Shown here one piece after another: positions 24,575 through 32,951 of a stretch of DNA of 64,000 nucleotides. The DNA lies in NCBI GenBank assembly GCA_003248865.1, contig QFPK01000009.1, positions 62,001-126,000 of the forward strand, written 5' to 3'. A program made the translations under genes and the position numbers. Source of the stretch: Sphingomonas sp. (GTDB lineage: Bacteria; Pseudomonadota; Alphaproteobacteria; Sphingomonadales; Sphingomonadaceae). Within the stretch, counting starts at the first letter, position 1. Each line of letters begins with the position of its first letter. The notes beneath the pieces are model-generated. The model worked only from the letters and a program-made list of their open reading frames with translations, ran no database searches and was not told the DNA's origin.

Positions 24575-26125
24575 ATGACAAGCCAGCATCCGTTCGTCGC
24601 GCGCCTTTCCGCCCTGTCGTGGCTTCCGGCCCTGGCGGCTTCGGTTGGTGCGGGGGCGGTTGCGGCGCTCGGGTTCCAGCCTGTTGGCAGCATCGCCGGG
24701 CCGGTGCTGGGGTCGGCGTTGCTGCTTCTGCTGCTGGCAGCCCAGCCGCGCGGGCGGGCGTTCGCACTGGGGGTGGGGTTCGGCTTCGGCCATTTCCTGC
24801 TGGGCCTCACCTGGATCGCGACTGCCTTCACCTTTCAGGCGGCGATGCCGGTGTGGATGGGCTGGGTCGCGGTGGCCGGGCTGTCGCTGTTCCTGGCTCT
24901 GTACACCGGCCTTGCGGCACTGATCGCGCGCCGGATCACCGGCCGGATCGTGCCGCTGGCGCTGCTGTTCGCGGGCACGTTCACGGCTGGAGAGATGGCG
25001 CGGGGCCTGCTGTTTTCGGGCTTTGCCTGGAACCCGCTGGGGGCGGGCTGGCTGCAGCTGCCCGGCGTGGCGCAGCTGGCGGCGCTGATCGGCGCCAACG
25101 GCCTGTCGGCGCTGGCGGTGCTGGCGGGCGGCAGCCTCGCCGCGCTGCTGGCGGCGCGGGGCGAAAAGGGTCGGCTGGGGCTGGTGCTTCTGTTCCCGCT
25201 GCTGCTGCTGATCGGGCTGGGGGTGCCGAAAATCCAGAAGCCGCTGGCTGCCCCCACCGCCACGAAGGCGCTGCTGGTGCAGACGGGAGTCGGCATCGAC
25301 GACAAGCATGAGGAAGGCGGGCTGGCGCGCAACGTGCAGACGGCGGTTGCCCGCACCCGGCAGGCGCTGGCTTCGGGGTTGAAGCCCGATCTCGTCATCT
25401 GGCCGGAAGCCACGGTGGAATTCCCGCTGGAGGAAATGGCCGATCTGCGCCGCGAGCTGGTGTCGGGCTTTCCGCAAGGCGCCAAGCTGCTGACAGGCGG
25501 TGTCGCGCTGTGGCGCGATGACCGGGGCACCATCACGGCCGCTGCCAACAGCGCCTATCTGCTGGGTTCACAAGGCGAAATCCTGGCCCGCTATGACAAA
25601 TCCCATCTGGTGCCCGGCGGCGAGTATCTGCCGCTGCGCGCCATTGCGGAACCGCTGGGTCTGGCGCGGCTTGTGCCGGGCAGCCTGGATTTCAAACCCG
25701 GCGACGGGCCCACCACCTGGGCCTTCCCGCCGCTGCCGAAGATCGCCCCCAACATCTGCTACGAGATCATCTTCCCCGGCGCCATCGTGGACCGCGCCAA
25801 CCGGCCGGACGTGATCGTCACCATTTCCAACGATGCCTGGTTCGGCCCGTCCGGCCCGCCGCAGCATCATGCGCAGGCGCGGCTGCGCGCCATCGAGGAA
25901 GGGCTGCCCGTATTGCGGGTCACGCCCACCGGAATCACTGGCGTGATCGACCCGCGCGGCGGCCTTCAGGAAACCCTGCCCAAGGGCGTCACCGCCCATG
26001 CGCTGGTGAATGTTCCGGCGCCGCTGGCGCCCACGCCGTTCGCCCGATTGGGCCTGCTGGCGCCCGCCCTGTTCGCAGCTTTTCTACTCGCGGCAGGGGT
26101 ATTTCTGAATCGCAGAAAGACTTAA
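24575..26125 (+). CDS. lnt: Apolipoprotein N-acyltransferase
   Basis: Inner-membrane enzyme adding the third acyl chain to the N-terminal Cys of lipoproteins. 516 residues from ATG 24575 (an ATG four codons earlier at 24563 is possible; neither has a strong ribosome site). Six to seven membrane segments are followed by a periplasmic nitrilase-like domain with the full catalytic set: Glu in IWPEATVEFP, Lys in YDKSHLVPGGEYLP and Cys in PNICYEIIFP; SNDAWFGPSGPPQHHAQAR is also a family signature. A final membrane helix closes the protein. It needs LspA/Lgt products encoded elsewhere; lipoproteins in this window (LptE, EpsD-like, MliC-like) are expected substrates. Confidence 0.95.
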   Translation: MTSQHPFVARLSALSWLPALAASVGAGAVAALGFQPVGSIAGPVLGSALLLLLLAAQPRGRAFALGVGFGFGHFLLGLTWIATAFTFQAAMPVWMGWVAVAGLSLFLALYTGLAALIARRITGRIVPLALLFAGTFTAGEMARGLLFSGFAWNPLGAGWLQLPGVAQLAALIGANGLSALAVLAGGSLAALLAARGEKGRLGLVLLFPLLLLIGLGVPKIQKPLAAPTATKALLVQTGVGIDDKHEEGGLARNVQTAVARTRQALASGLKPDLVIWPEATVEFPLEEMADLRRELVSGFPQGAKLLTGGVALWRDDRGTITAAANSAYLLGSQGEILARYDKSHLVPGGEYLPLRAIAEPLGLARLVPGSLDFKPGDGPTTWAFPPLPKIAPNICYEIIFPGAIVDRANRPDVIVTISNDAWFGPSGPPQHHAQARLRAIEEGLPVLRVTPTGITGVIDPRGGLQETLPKGVTAHALVNVPAPLAPTPFARLGLLAPALFAAFLLAAGVFLNRRKT

Positions 26126-26142
26126 ATATCTCTTTATATAAC

Positions 26143-26174
26143 TTGCCATCGCTGGCCGTGGAGGCTAGCGGCAA
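26143..26174 (+). promoter_or_regulatory. Hairpin in the metK leader, possible cis-regulator
   Basis: Outer stem TTGCC / GGCAA (26143-26147 with 26170-26174) and inner 7-bp stem GCTGGCC / GGCTAGC (26151-26157 with 26163-26169, one G-T pair) around the loop GTGGA. GGCT of the 3' arm could instead pair with AGCC at 26175-26178, so two exclusive folds exist just before the ribosome site AAAGGAG. An A/T-rich stretch (CTTAAATATCTCTTTATATA) precedes it and may hold the promoter. The conserved cores of SAM-I, SAM-II or SAM/SAH riboswitches are not recognisable. Confidence 0.45.
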
Positions 26175-26196
26175 AGCCGGTTCCAAAGGAGTTTCC

Positions 26197-27420
26197 ATGC
26201 CCCGCAGCAGCTTTATCTTCACCTCGGAGTCCGTGTCCGAAGGCCATCCCGACAAAGTTGCGGACCAGATTTCGGATACGGTCGTCGATTTCATGCTGGC
26301 CAAGGACGCGCAGGCGCGCGTGGCCTGCGAAACCATGGTGACGACGCAACGCATCTATCTGGCCGGGGAAATCCGCTGCGCGGGCGTGTTCGATCTGGAT
26401 GCCTACCCCGAAACCGCCGGCTGGGCGCCGGGCGTGCGGGACGAGATCGAGCAGCGCGTCCGCCACACCATCCGCAACATCGGCTATGAGCAGGACGGCT
26501 TCCATTGGCGCACTGCGCTGTTCGAAAACCATTTGCACGGCCAGTCCGCCCATATCGCGCAAGGCGTGGATGAAAGCGGCAACAAGGATGAAGGCGCCGG
26601 CGATCAGGGCATCATGTTCGGCTACGCCACCGACGAAACGCCCGACCTGATGCCGGCCACGCTCTACTACTCCCACCGCATCCTGGAGCGGCTGGCGAAG
26701 GACCGCCACGCCCGCGTGGTCGATTTCCTGGAGCCCGACGCCAAGAGCCAGGTGACGCTGGCCTATGAGAATGAGGTGCCAGTGAAGGCCGCCGCGCTGG
26801 TGGTTTCCACCCAGCACACCCGCGATCTCTCCAGCGACGCCGGGCAGAAGCGCCTGCGCGACTATGTGATGACTGTGTTCGAGGATGTGCTGCCCAAGGG
26901 CTGGCTCCCCGGCCAGGAGTCGATCTACGTCAACCCGACCGGCCTGTTCGAAATCGGCGGCCCGGACGGCGATGCCGGCCTTACCGGCCGCAAGATCATC
27001 GTGGACACCTACGGCGGCGCAGCCCCGCACGGCGGCGGCGCCTTCAGCGGCAAGGATCCCACCAAGGTCGACCGCTCGGCCGCCTATATCTCGCGCTATC
27101 TCGCGAAGAACATCGTCGCTGCCGGCCTCGCCCGTCGCGCCACCATCCAGCTCTCCTACGCCATCGGCGTGGCCGAGCCGCTGTCGATCCTGGTCGACAC
27201 CCACGGCACCGGCACCGTGGACGAAGCCCGCATCGAAGCCGTCCTGCCCCAACTCGTGCGCCTGACCCCGAAGGGAATCCGTACCCACCTCGGCCTCAAC
27301 AAGCCGATCTACCAGCGCACCGCCGCCTATGGCCATTTCGGCCGCACACCGGATGCCGACGGCGGCTTCAGCTGGGAAAAGACCGATCTGGTGGACGCAC
27401 TGAAAGACGCCCTGCGCTAG
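26197..27420 (+). CDS. metK: S-adenosylmethionine synthetase
   Basis: Makes SAM from methionine and ATP. 407 residues from ATG 26197, with AAAGGAG five bases upstream; the ATG at 26143 lies inside the leader hairpin and is rejected. Family motifs: TSESVSEGHPDKVADQISD at the N-terminus, GAGDQGIMFGYATDE (methionine/ATP loop), GGAFSGKDPTKVDRSAAY (P-loop-like) and DTHGTGTVDE. Somewhat longer than the E. coli enzyme because of alphaproteobacterial insertions. Confidence 0.97.
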   Translation: MPRSSFIFTSESVSEGHPDKVADQISDTVVDFMLAKDAQARVACETMVTTQRIYLAGEIRCAGVFDLDAYPETAGWAPGVRDEIEQRVRHTIRNIGYEQDGFHWRTALFENHLHGQSAHIAQGVDESGNKDEGAGDQGIMFGYATDETPDLMPATLYYSHRILERLAKDRHARVVDFLEPDAKSQVTLAYENEVPVKAAALVVSTQHTRDLSSDAGQKRLRDYVMTVFEDVLPKGWLPGQESIYVNPTGLFEIGGPDGDAGLTGRKIIVDTYGGAAPHGGGAFSGKDPTKVDRSAAYISRYLAKNIVAAGLARRATIQLSYAIGVAEPLSILVDTHGTGTVDEARIEAVLPQLVRLTPKGIRTHLGLNKPIYQRTAAYGHFGRTPDADGGFSWEKTDLVDALKDALR

Positions 27421-27442
27421 GCGCTAGAAAGGGCAGGCGACC

Positions 27443-28378
27443 CTACGCCTGCCTCCGAACCAACGTGCCGGCGCCGCGCCGGGTGAATATTTCCAGCAGC
27501 ATGGCATGTGGAATCCGCCCGTCAAGGATCACAGCGGCATCCACTCCGCCGTTCACCGCCGCGACGCAGGTTTCCACCTTAGGGATCATGCCACCGGAAA
27601 TTGTGCCGTCGGCTTCCAGCCGCGTCACATCCTCCGGTGTCAGGTCGGACAGCAGAGACCCGTCCTTGGCCAGCACACCGGGCACATCGGTCAGCAGGAA
27701 GAAACGCGCGGCGCCCAGTGCAGCGGCAATCGCGCCCGCACACGTGTCGGCGTTGATGTTATAGGTGTGGCCGTCCGCGCCGACCCCGATCGGCGCAATG
27801 ATGGGCACGAAATCGGCGGCCGTCAGCACGTCGATCACGGTGCGGTCCACATGGGCGGGCTCGCCCACGAAGCCCAGGTCCACGGCCTGCTCGATGGCGG
27901 AACCGGGGTCGCGGCTGGTGCGGTTCACCTTCTCCGCCGTGATCAGCCCCGCATCCTTGCCCGACAGCCCCACCGCCTTGCCGCCGGCCTCGCTGATCCA
28001 GCGCACCAGTTCCTTGTTGATGGCGCCCAGCACCATCTCGGCGACTTCCGCCGTCTGCGCGTCCGTCACCCGCAGCCCGTCGACAAAGCGGCTTTCCACG
28101 CCCAGCCGCTTCAGCATCGCGCCGATCTGCGGGCCGCCGCCATGCACCACCACTGGGCGGATTCCCACCTGCTTCAGCAGCACGATATCCTCGGCGAAAT
28201 CGCGCGCCAGCTCCGGGTCGCCCATGGCATGGCCGCCATATTTCACCACGAAGGTCTGCCCGGCATAGCGCTGCAGATAGGGCAGCGCCTCCACCAGCAC
28301 TTCGGTCTTCGCAAGCAGCGAGGGGTCGGGCGCGTGGCGCACGCCGGCATGAAGCTTTTCCGTGGGCTTATCGGTCAT
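27443..28378 (-). CDS. argB: Acetylglutamate kinase
   Basis: Second step of arginine synthesis: phosphorylates N-acetyl-L-glutamate. 311 residues with amino-acid-kinase motifs FVVKYGGHAMGD, PVVVHGGGPQIGAMLKRLG, VSGKDAGL-type loop (here GLSGKDAGLITAEKV), INADTCAGAIAAALGAARF and SGGMIPKVETCVAAVNGG. The N-terminal helix (SLLAKTEVLVEALPYLQRY) is that of the hexameric, arginine-inhibited type, so feedback control by arginine is likely. Convergent with metK, 22 bp between stops. Confidence 0.96.
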   Translation of the reverse strand: MTDKPTEKLHAGVRHAPDPSLLAKTEVLVEALPYLQRYAGQTFVVKYGGHAMGDPELARDFAEDIVLLKQVGIRPVVVHGGGPQIGAMLKRLGVESRFVDGLRVTDAQTAEVAEMVLGAINKELVRWISEAGGKAVGLSGKDAGLITAEKVNRTSRDPGSAIEQAVDLGFVGEPAHVDRTVIDVLTAADFVPIIAPIGVGADGHTYNINADTCAGAIAAALGAARFFLLTDVPGVLAKDGSLLSDLTPEDVTRLEADGTISGGMIPKVETCVAAVNGGVDAAVILDGRIPHAMLLEIFTRRGAGTLVRRQA

Positions 28379-28493
28379 GACGCGCGCATGGCATCGCGGG
28401 GCGGACTTTGCCAGAGCCCTTTTGCCTCTTTCGCACCTGCAACAGGCCCTCGGCAGTAGACGCCGAGAATGCTGCGTTGCATCATGAACGGCA

Positions 28494-29147
28494 ATGGACA
28501 GTGACTCGGCGAAACTTCTCGATCTGGATGGGCCGCCCGCGCGGCTGGGCGACCCGCTGCGCCATGGCCGGTTCGAGGATTTCTACGCCCTGTTCGTGGG
28601 CACCATCCTCGTCTCGCTGGGGCTGGTGCTGCTGCAGGGCGCCGGAATCGTCACCGGCGGCGTCGCGGGTCTCGCCCTGCTCGCCGCCTATCTGACGGGC
28701 TGGCCCGTCGGCCTGTTCTTCGTGGCGCTCACCCTGCCCATGCTGGCCCTCACCGCGCGCGCCATGGGTCGCGCCTTCGTCGTAAAGACGAGTTTGGTGG
28801 TCCTGGGCATCCTGCTCTTCACCCTGCTTGCCCCGCGCGCCATCCGCATCACCAGCATCGATCCCGCCTTCGCGGCAATCGTGGGCGGCAGCATCGTGGG
28901 CATGGGCGCGCTTGCACTGGCCCGCCACGGCGCGGGCGCGGGCGGCACCGGCGCCATCATCCTGTGGCTCTACCGCGAGCGCGGCTGGAACGCAGGCCGC
29001 ACCCAGATGGCGCTGGACGGCTTCGTGCTGCTGCTGTCGCTGGTGAAGATGAGCCCGGCGCAGTTCGGCTGGTCGCTGCTCAGCGTGGTGTTCATGGCAG
29101 GCGTGCTGTGGATGTGGCACCGGCCGGGGCGTTATACGGGGTATTGA
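28494..29147 (+). CDS. YitT-family membrane protein
   Basis: 217 residues, five to six hydrophobic segments. The pattern YALFVGTILVSLGLVLLQGA followed by GIVTGGVAGLALLAAYLTGW matches YitT/DUF161 proteins, and GAGAGGTGAIILWLYRERGW is a second family feature. Many homologues carry a C-terminal DUF2179 domain; this one stops after the membrane part. Function unknown. It ends before repeat copy C. Confidence 0.8.
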   Translation: MDSDSAKLLDLDGPPARLGDPLRHGRFEDFYALFVGTILVSLGLVLLQGAGIVTGGVAGLALLAAYLTGWPVGLFFVALTLPMLALTARAMGRAFVVKTSLVVLGILLFTLLAPRAIRITSIDPAFAAIVGGSIVGMGALALARHGAGAGGTGAIILWLYRERGWNAGRTQMALDGFVLLLSLVKMSPAQFGWSLLSVVFMAGVLWMWHRPGRYTGY

Positions 29148-29199
29148 GTTCGCGCGCCGCGCGGCGCGCTGCCCCATCGGATGGCCATGAAGAGAGACT

Positions 29200-29426
29200 C
29201 CAAGGGCTCTGCCCTTGGAACCCGGCAGGGAGCCGTGCTCCCTGCACCCACATTACCTGGTCGCTCGGCGAGGTTGCGCTGATGGAGGAGTTTACTGCCT
29301 GCGGCGCCAGCAAGCTCCAGCGCCGCAGGCAATCCAACCAACTTCCGCGCCCAACCTTGGGATAGCGCGCGACGCCAATATCGAGGGTGCAGGGAAATCA
29401 TTTCCCTGCCCGCCGGTGGCAAAAAC
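29200..29426 (-). repeat. Intergenic multi-hairpin repeat, copy C (inverted)
   Basis: Same element on the minus strand: TTTTTGCCACCGGCGGG, hairpin 1 (29389-29409), hairpin 2 (GCCTGCGGCGC / GCGCCGCAGGC), hairpin 3 with arms GCAGGGAGC / GCTCCCTGC, and hairpin 4 with arms CCAAGGGC / GCCCTTGG instead of the TTGAGGGGGC type. Both sides of hairpin 4 have changed together. It fills the space between the convergent YitT and LytTR genes. Confidence 0.87.
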
Positions 29427-29442
29427 CGCCCCCGGTCAAACG

Positions 29443-30237
29443 CTACAGAAAGCGCGCCACCACGTCCCGGTACGACCGGCTCACCTTCACCGTCGCGCCC
29501 GAGGCCAGCGTGAGGAAGCATTCCCCGTTGGTGTGAGGTTTCACCTGCCGCACATTTTCCAGGTTCACGATGGTGGAGCGGTGCACGCGCTGGAACTTGC
29601 GCGGGTCCAGCCGGCGTTCCAGATCCTTCATGGTCTCGCGCAGGATCAGTGTCTGGTCGGCGGTGGTCAGGCACATATAGTCCCCGGCGGCGTCGATCTT
29701 CTCGATCGAATCGACGTCCACGCGGAAGATCTGGCCCTGATCCTTCACATTGATGATGCGTTCGAAGCGGTCGGAGGCGGGCTCGGCGGCGGGTTGCAGC
29801 ACGGAAACCGCGTCCGGGTCCACTTCGGCCAGCTTGGCGGCGAGGCGTTCGGCCTCTTCGCACATGCGCTTTTCCTGCAGGCGCACGCGGACGCGTTCGA
29901 TGGTCTGCGCCAGCCGCTCGGTTTCCACCGGCTTCATCAGATAATCCACGGCCTGCGCATCGAAGGCGCGGATGGCGTGGTCGGAATAGGCGGTGACGAA
30001 CACGAACAGGGGCGGCGTGATATCCGCCAGCGCGGAAACGACGGAAAAGCCGTCGAAGCCCGGCATCTGCACGTCCAGGAACACCAGGTCGGGCTTTTCC
30101 GTGCGGATGGCGCGAATGGCTTCGCGGCCATTCATGGCGCGGCCGACGATCTCGATGTCCTGAAACGGTTTCAGGCGGAGTTCGAGACCCTGAACGGCGA
30201 GCGGTTCATCGTCGACGAGGAGGGTTCGGATGGTCAT
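29443..30237 (-). CDS. LytTR-family response regulator
   Basis: 264 residues: receiver domain (LLVDDEPLAV, phospho-Asp in LVFLDVQMPGFDG, FVTAYSDHA, Lys in VDYLMKPVE), a helical linker, then a LytTR DNA-binding domain (FRVDVDSIEKIDAAGDYMCL; FQRVHRSTIVNLENV; LASGATVKVSRSYRD). Works with the LytS/YehU-type kinase encoded just upstream, whose stop overlaps its start (ATGA). Target genes cannot be told; such systems often control envelope or autolysis functions. Confidence 0.92.
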   Translation of the reverse strand: MTIRTLLVDDEPLAVQGLELRLKPFQDIEIVGRAMNGREAIRAIRTEKPDLVFLDVQMPGFDGFSVVSALADITPPLFVFVTAYSDHAIRAFDAQAVDYLMKPVETERLAQTIERVRVRLQEKRMCEEAERLAAKLAEVDPDAVSVLQPAAEPASDRFERIINVKDQGQIFRVDVDSIEKIDAAGDYMCLTTADQTLILRETMKDLERRLDPRKFQRVHRSTIVNLENVRQVKPHTNGECFLTLASGATVKVSRSYRDVVARFL

Positions 30238-31415
30238 TGTACAACCTCTTGGGCGGGCCCGGTCAGCCGTTCCGCGCGGGCCTGTTCGGCCGGCGAAACG
30301 AGCTGAAGGGGGATTTCTATGACTGCAAGTACGCCTGGCCCCTTGGCCGTACCGGTTTGAACCAGCGGTGAACTGCTGTTGGAGATGATCTCGAAGCGCT
30401 GGTCGTCGCCATAGGCCTGCTGCAGCCGGTCGCGGATGTTGGCGAGGCCCACGCCCGTGCCTTCGATGGCAGGGCGATAATCGCCGCCTCCTGCTGCGCC
30501 CGGACCGGGGCCGGTATCGGCCACCGTCAGTTCCAGCCTGTCACCCACGCGCCGCGCGGTCACCCAGATGTCTGCGCCCTCCTCCAGCGGAGTGACGGCA
30601 TATTTGATGGCGTTTTCCACCAGCGGCTGCAGCAGCAGAGAGGGGATTCGCGCATTCATCACTTCGGGTGCGATATCGAACCGGGTGCGCAGGCGCTGCT
30701 CGAAGCGGGTGCGCTCGATCTCCAGATAGAGCTTCAGCGCCTGCATTTCCTGCGCCACGGTGGCCTGCCCCTCGCGCTCGCCCACCAGGCTGTAGCGCAG
30801 GAAGGAAGACAGCCGCGACAGCATGGTGTTGGCCTTCTCCGTCTCTGCCAGAAGCACCAGCGTGCTGATCGAATTCAGCGTGTTGAACAGGAAGTGCGGG
30901 TTGATCTGGTAGCGCAGCATTTCCAGCTGCGCGCTGTTGGCCTGCGCGGCCATGCGCTCGAAGCGCTCGGCCTGCTCGTCCAGCATCAGGAAATAGTTGA
31001 TGCCGTAATAGAGCGCCGTCCACGCCCCCAGCACGGCCAGCGTCAGCAGGATGGCGCCGAAGAACTCGATGCCTTCCGGGCGCCAGCCGGGCTCGTAGAA
31101 GGTGGCGTGCGCCCATACTTCGATGGCGGAGAACAGGGTCGCCGCCACGATCAGGATCAGCAGAGACAGGCTCCACACCCACACCGGCTTCATGCGGATG
31201 ACGGCGCGATAGGCCCAGGCCATCAGCAGGGTGATGGAAAAGCCCGTCACGGTGACGAGGATGGTGGGCAGGATGAAGCTGACGCCCATGCGGTTGGCCA
31301 GCCCGCCCAGCGAGCGGAGCAGGAAATAACCTGTCCAGCCGGCGATCTGCAGCGTCCAGAAGGCCCGGTTCTTGTCGGCGAAAAAGCCCTTCGGAGCACT
31401 CACGGTGGTGGCCAT
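30234..31415 (-). CDS. LytS/YehU-type sensor histidine kinase
   Basis: 393 residues from ATG 31415; a TTG at 31451 would overlap holA. Four membrane helices (beginning FWTLQIAGWTGYFLLRSLGG) form the sensor, with little periplasmic sequence. The cytoplasmic part carries the His_kinase box LRYQINPHFLFNTLNSIS with the phospho-accepting His, and a HATPase domain with LLQPLVENAIKYAV (N box) and VADTGPGPG / GTGVGLANIRDRLQQAYG (G boxes). Ten bases separate it from holA, so it is probably read from the leuS-lptE-holA unit. Partner: the LytTR regulator downstream. Confidence 0.9.
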   Translation of the reverse strand: MATTVSAPKGFFADKNRAFWTLQIAGWTGYFLLRSLGGLANRMGVSFILPTILVTVTGFSITLLMAWAYRAVIRMKPVWVWSLSLLILIVAATLFSAIEVWAHATFYEPGWRPEGIEFFGAILLTLAVLGAWTALYYGINYFLMLDEQAERFERMAAQANSAQLEMLRYQINPHFLFNTLNSISTLVLLAETEKANTMLSRLSSFLRYSLVGEREGQATVAQEMQALKLYLEIERTRFEQRLRTRFDIAPEVMNARIPSLLLQPLVENAIKYAVTPLEEGADIWVTARRVGDRLELTVADTGPGPGAAGGGDYRPAIEGTGVGLANIRDRLQQAYGDDQRFEIISNSSSPLVQTGTAKGPGVLAVIEIPLQLVSPAEQARAERLTGPAQEVVQ

Positions 31416-31425
31416 CCCCACAAAC

Positions 31426-32454
31426 CTAGGGTCTTTCCCGTCCCATTCCAAGGGCCAGGATCATCTGCCACCCCGCTGCATCGCCGGGGCCATTGGGTGT
31501 CTTGATCGCCTGCTCGCCCGCCAGCATGGCGCCGAGCGCCCGGCGGATGCGCGGCAGCGGCCAGTCGCGAAGCGCCGCCGCCATCGAATCCTGCTCCTTC
31601 CAGAACACCGGCGGGCGCAGCGCCTTCACGGCGGCGAGCGGCTGGGCGCCGCCGTCCACGGCATGGCGCGCTTCCGCCAGTTGCAGCAGGCGCCGGGCAA
31701 CGGCGCGGAGCGCGGGAATCGCGCTGCTGCCTTCCAGCAGCCGGTACTGGCGCTCGGCGGCGAGCGCATTACCGGAAACGATGGCCGACACCAGCAGGTT
31801 CATGTCGTCGTCCGCGCTGTCGGCGCCCAGCGCCGCGACATGGGCGCGCTCCAGCGTCTTCGGCGCCTCCGGGCTCGAATCGAGGAACAAGGCGAACTTC
31901 GCCAGTTCGGAGGCCAGCACGCCGGTGTCACCGTCGCTGCTCGCCATCAGCCGCTCGGCAATGCCGGATTCCAGCCGCAGGCCCAGATCTTTCGCGTGCG
32001 ATTGCAGCCAGTTGGCAAGATCCCGCCCCTCCAGCGGGTAGGAGATCAGCGCGAGCGCCAGCGGGCTCTCCTCGGCGAGCTTGCGCAAGCCGCTGGATTT
32101 GGCGAGGTCACCTGCCAGCATCACCACCGGATCGCCGGCGACCGGGGCGGCAAGCAGCAGGCGAACGGCCTCCTGCGCGGATTCCCCCGCGCCCGACACC
32201 CGGATCAGCCGGGCGCCACCGAACATGGAGACGGACGCCGCCTCGTCCGCGAGCTTGCCCGGATCGGATTTCAGCTCGTCGGCGGCGATATCGGTGACGG
32301 CCATCGGGTCGGCGGGGTCGGCCAGCGTTCGGGCCGCCAGCTGCGCCAGTTCCCGGCTGGCAGATTCGTCCGGCCCGGCCAGCAGCAACAGGCGGATCGA
32401 CTTGTCCCAGCTTGAAAGGCGGCGCTGCAGGTCGGCGCGCCTGATTGCCGTCAT
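31426..32454 (-). CDS. holA: DNA polymerase III subunit delta
   Basis: Clamp-loader subunit that opens the beta clamp. 342 residues, usual length. N-terminal AAA+-like domain without a working P-loop (LLLAGPDESASRELAQLAAR), SMFGGARLIRVSGAG and the helical lid SYPLEGRDLANWLQSHAKDL, then domain III (SALVSAIV-type helix DDDMNLLVSAIVSGNALAAE). Four-base overlap with lptE. The order leuS-lptE-holA is conserved in alphaproteobacteria, usually with parB next. Confidence 0.92.
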   Translation of the reverse strand: MTAIRRADLQRRLSSWDKSIRLLLLAGPDESASRELAQLAARTLADPADPMAVTDIAADELKSDPGKLADEAASVSMFGGARLIRVSGAGESAQEAVRLLLAAPVAGDPVVMLAGDLAKSSGLRKLAEESPLALALISYPLEGRDLANWLQSHAKDLGLRLESGIAERLMASSDGDTGVLASELAKFALFLDSSPEAPKTLERAHVAALGADSADDDMNLLVSAIVSGNALAAERQYRLLEGSSAIPALRAVARRLLQLAEARHAVDGGAQPLAAVKALRPPVFWKEQDSMAAALRDWPLPRIRRALGAMLAGEQAIKTPNGPGDAAGWQMILALGMGRERP

Positions 32455-32951
32455 TCGGGCGCCTGAACCGACTTCTGCGTGCGGGCCAGCAGCGCCAGAC
32501 GGGCGACGATCTGGTCTGCGATGTCCTTGGAAAGCCGCTCCAGCGCGGTCTGCTCGGCCGCGACCACGGCATATTCCGAACTGACGATATCCACGCCCGC
32601 ATCGGCGCTGGCGGTGGTGTCCAGCAGCACGGCACCCGATGCGATGTCCGTCACGCGATAGCGCGCGCGCAGCGTGCGGCGCTCGCGGATGATGGAGTTG
32701 TCGCCGCGCACCCCGAAGCCGATGATGTCGTCGTCCAGCGCCACGTCCAGCCGCAGCCGGGGGTTGCCCGACGGGCCCATCCGCTCCAGCAGCCGGTCCC
32801 GCACCAGGAAGCCCGCCTTGTCGGCAATGGGGCCGACCTCGATGTCGGACAGCATCGTCTGCGCTTCGCCCGAACTGCCGCCGGAATAGACCGGGGCCAG
32901 CTGGCAGGCCGCCAGACTGACCGGCAGCAGCAGAAGGGCGAGCTTCCTCAC
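32451..32951 (-). CDS. lptE: LPS assembly lipoprotein LptE
   Basis: 166 residues. Lipoprotein signal MRKLALLLLPVSLAAC with acylated Cys16, then QLAPVYSGG, typical of LptE. It sits in the outer membrane as the plug of the LptD barrel for lipopolysaccharide insertion. Conserved features include DIEVGPIADKAGFLVRDRL and RARYRVTDIASGAVL. Overlaps leuS and holA by four bases on either side. Confidence 0.9.
   Translation of the reverse strand: MRKLALLLLPVSLAACQLAPVYSGGSSGEAQTMLSDIEVGPIADKAGFLVRDRLLERMGPSGNPRLRLDVALDDDIIGFGVRGDNSIIRERRTLRARYRVTDIASGAVLLDTTASADAGVDIVSSEYAVVAAEQTALERLSKDIADQIVARLALLARTQKSVQAPE

Noticed and set aside
26143..26196. Known SAM riboswitch class upstream of metK
   Set aside because: The conserved core sequences of SAM-I, SAM-II and SAM/SAH RNAs could not be found, so only an unclassified hairpin is reported.
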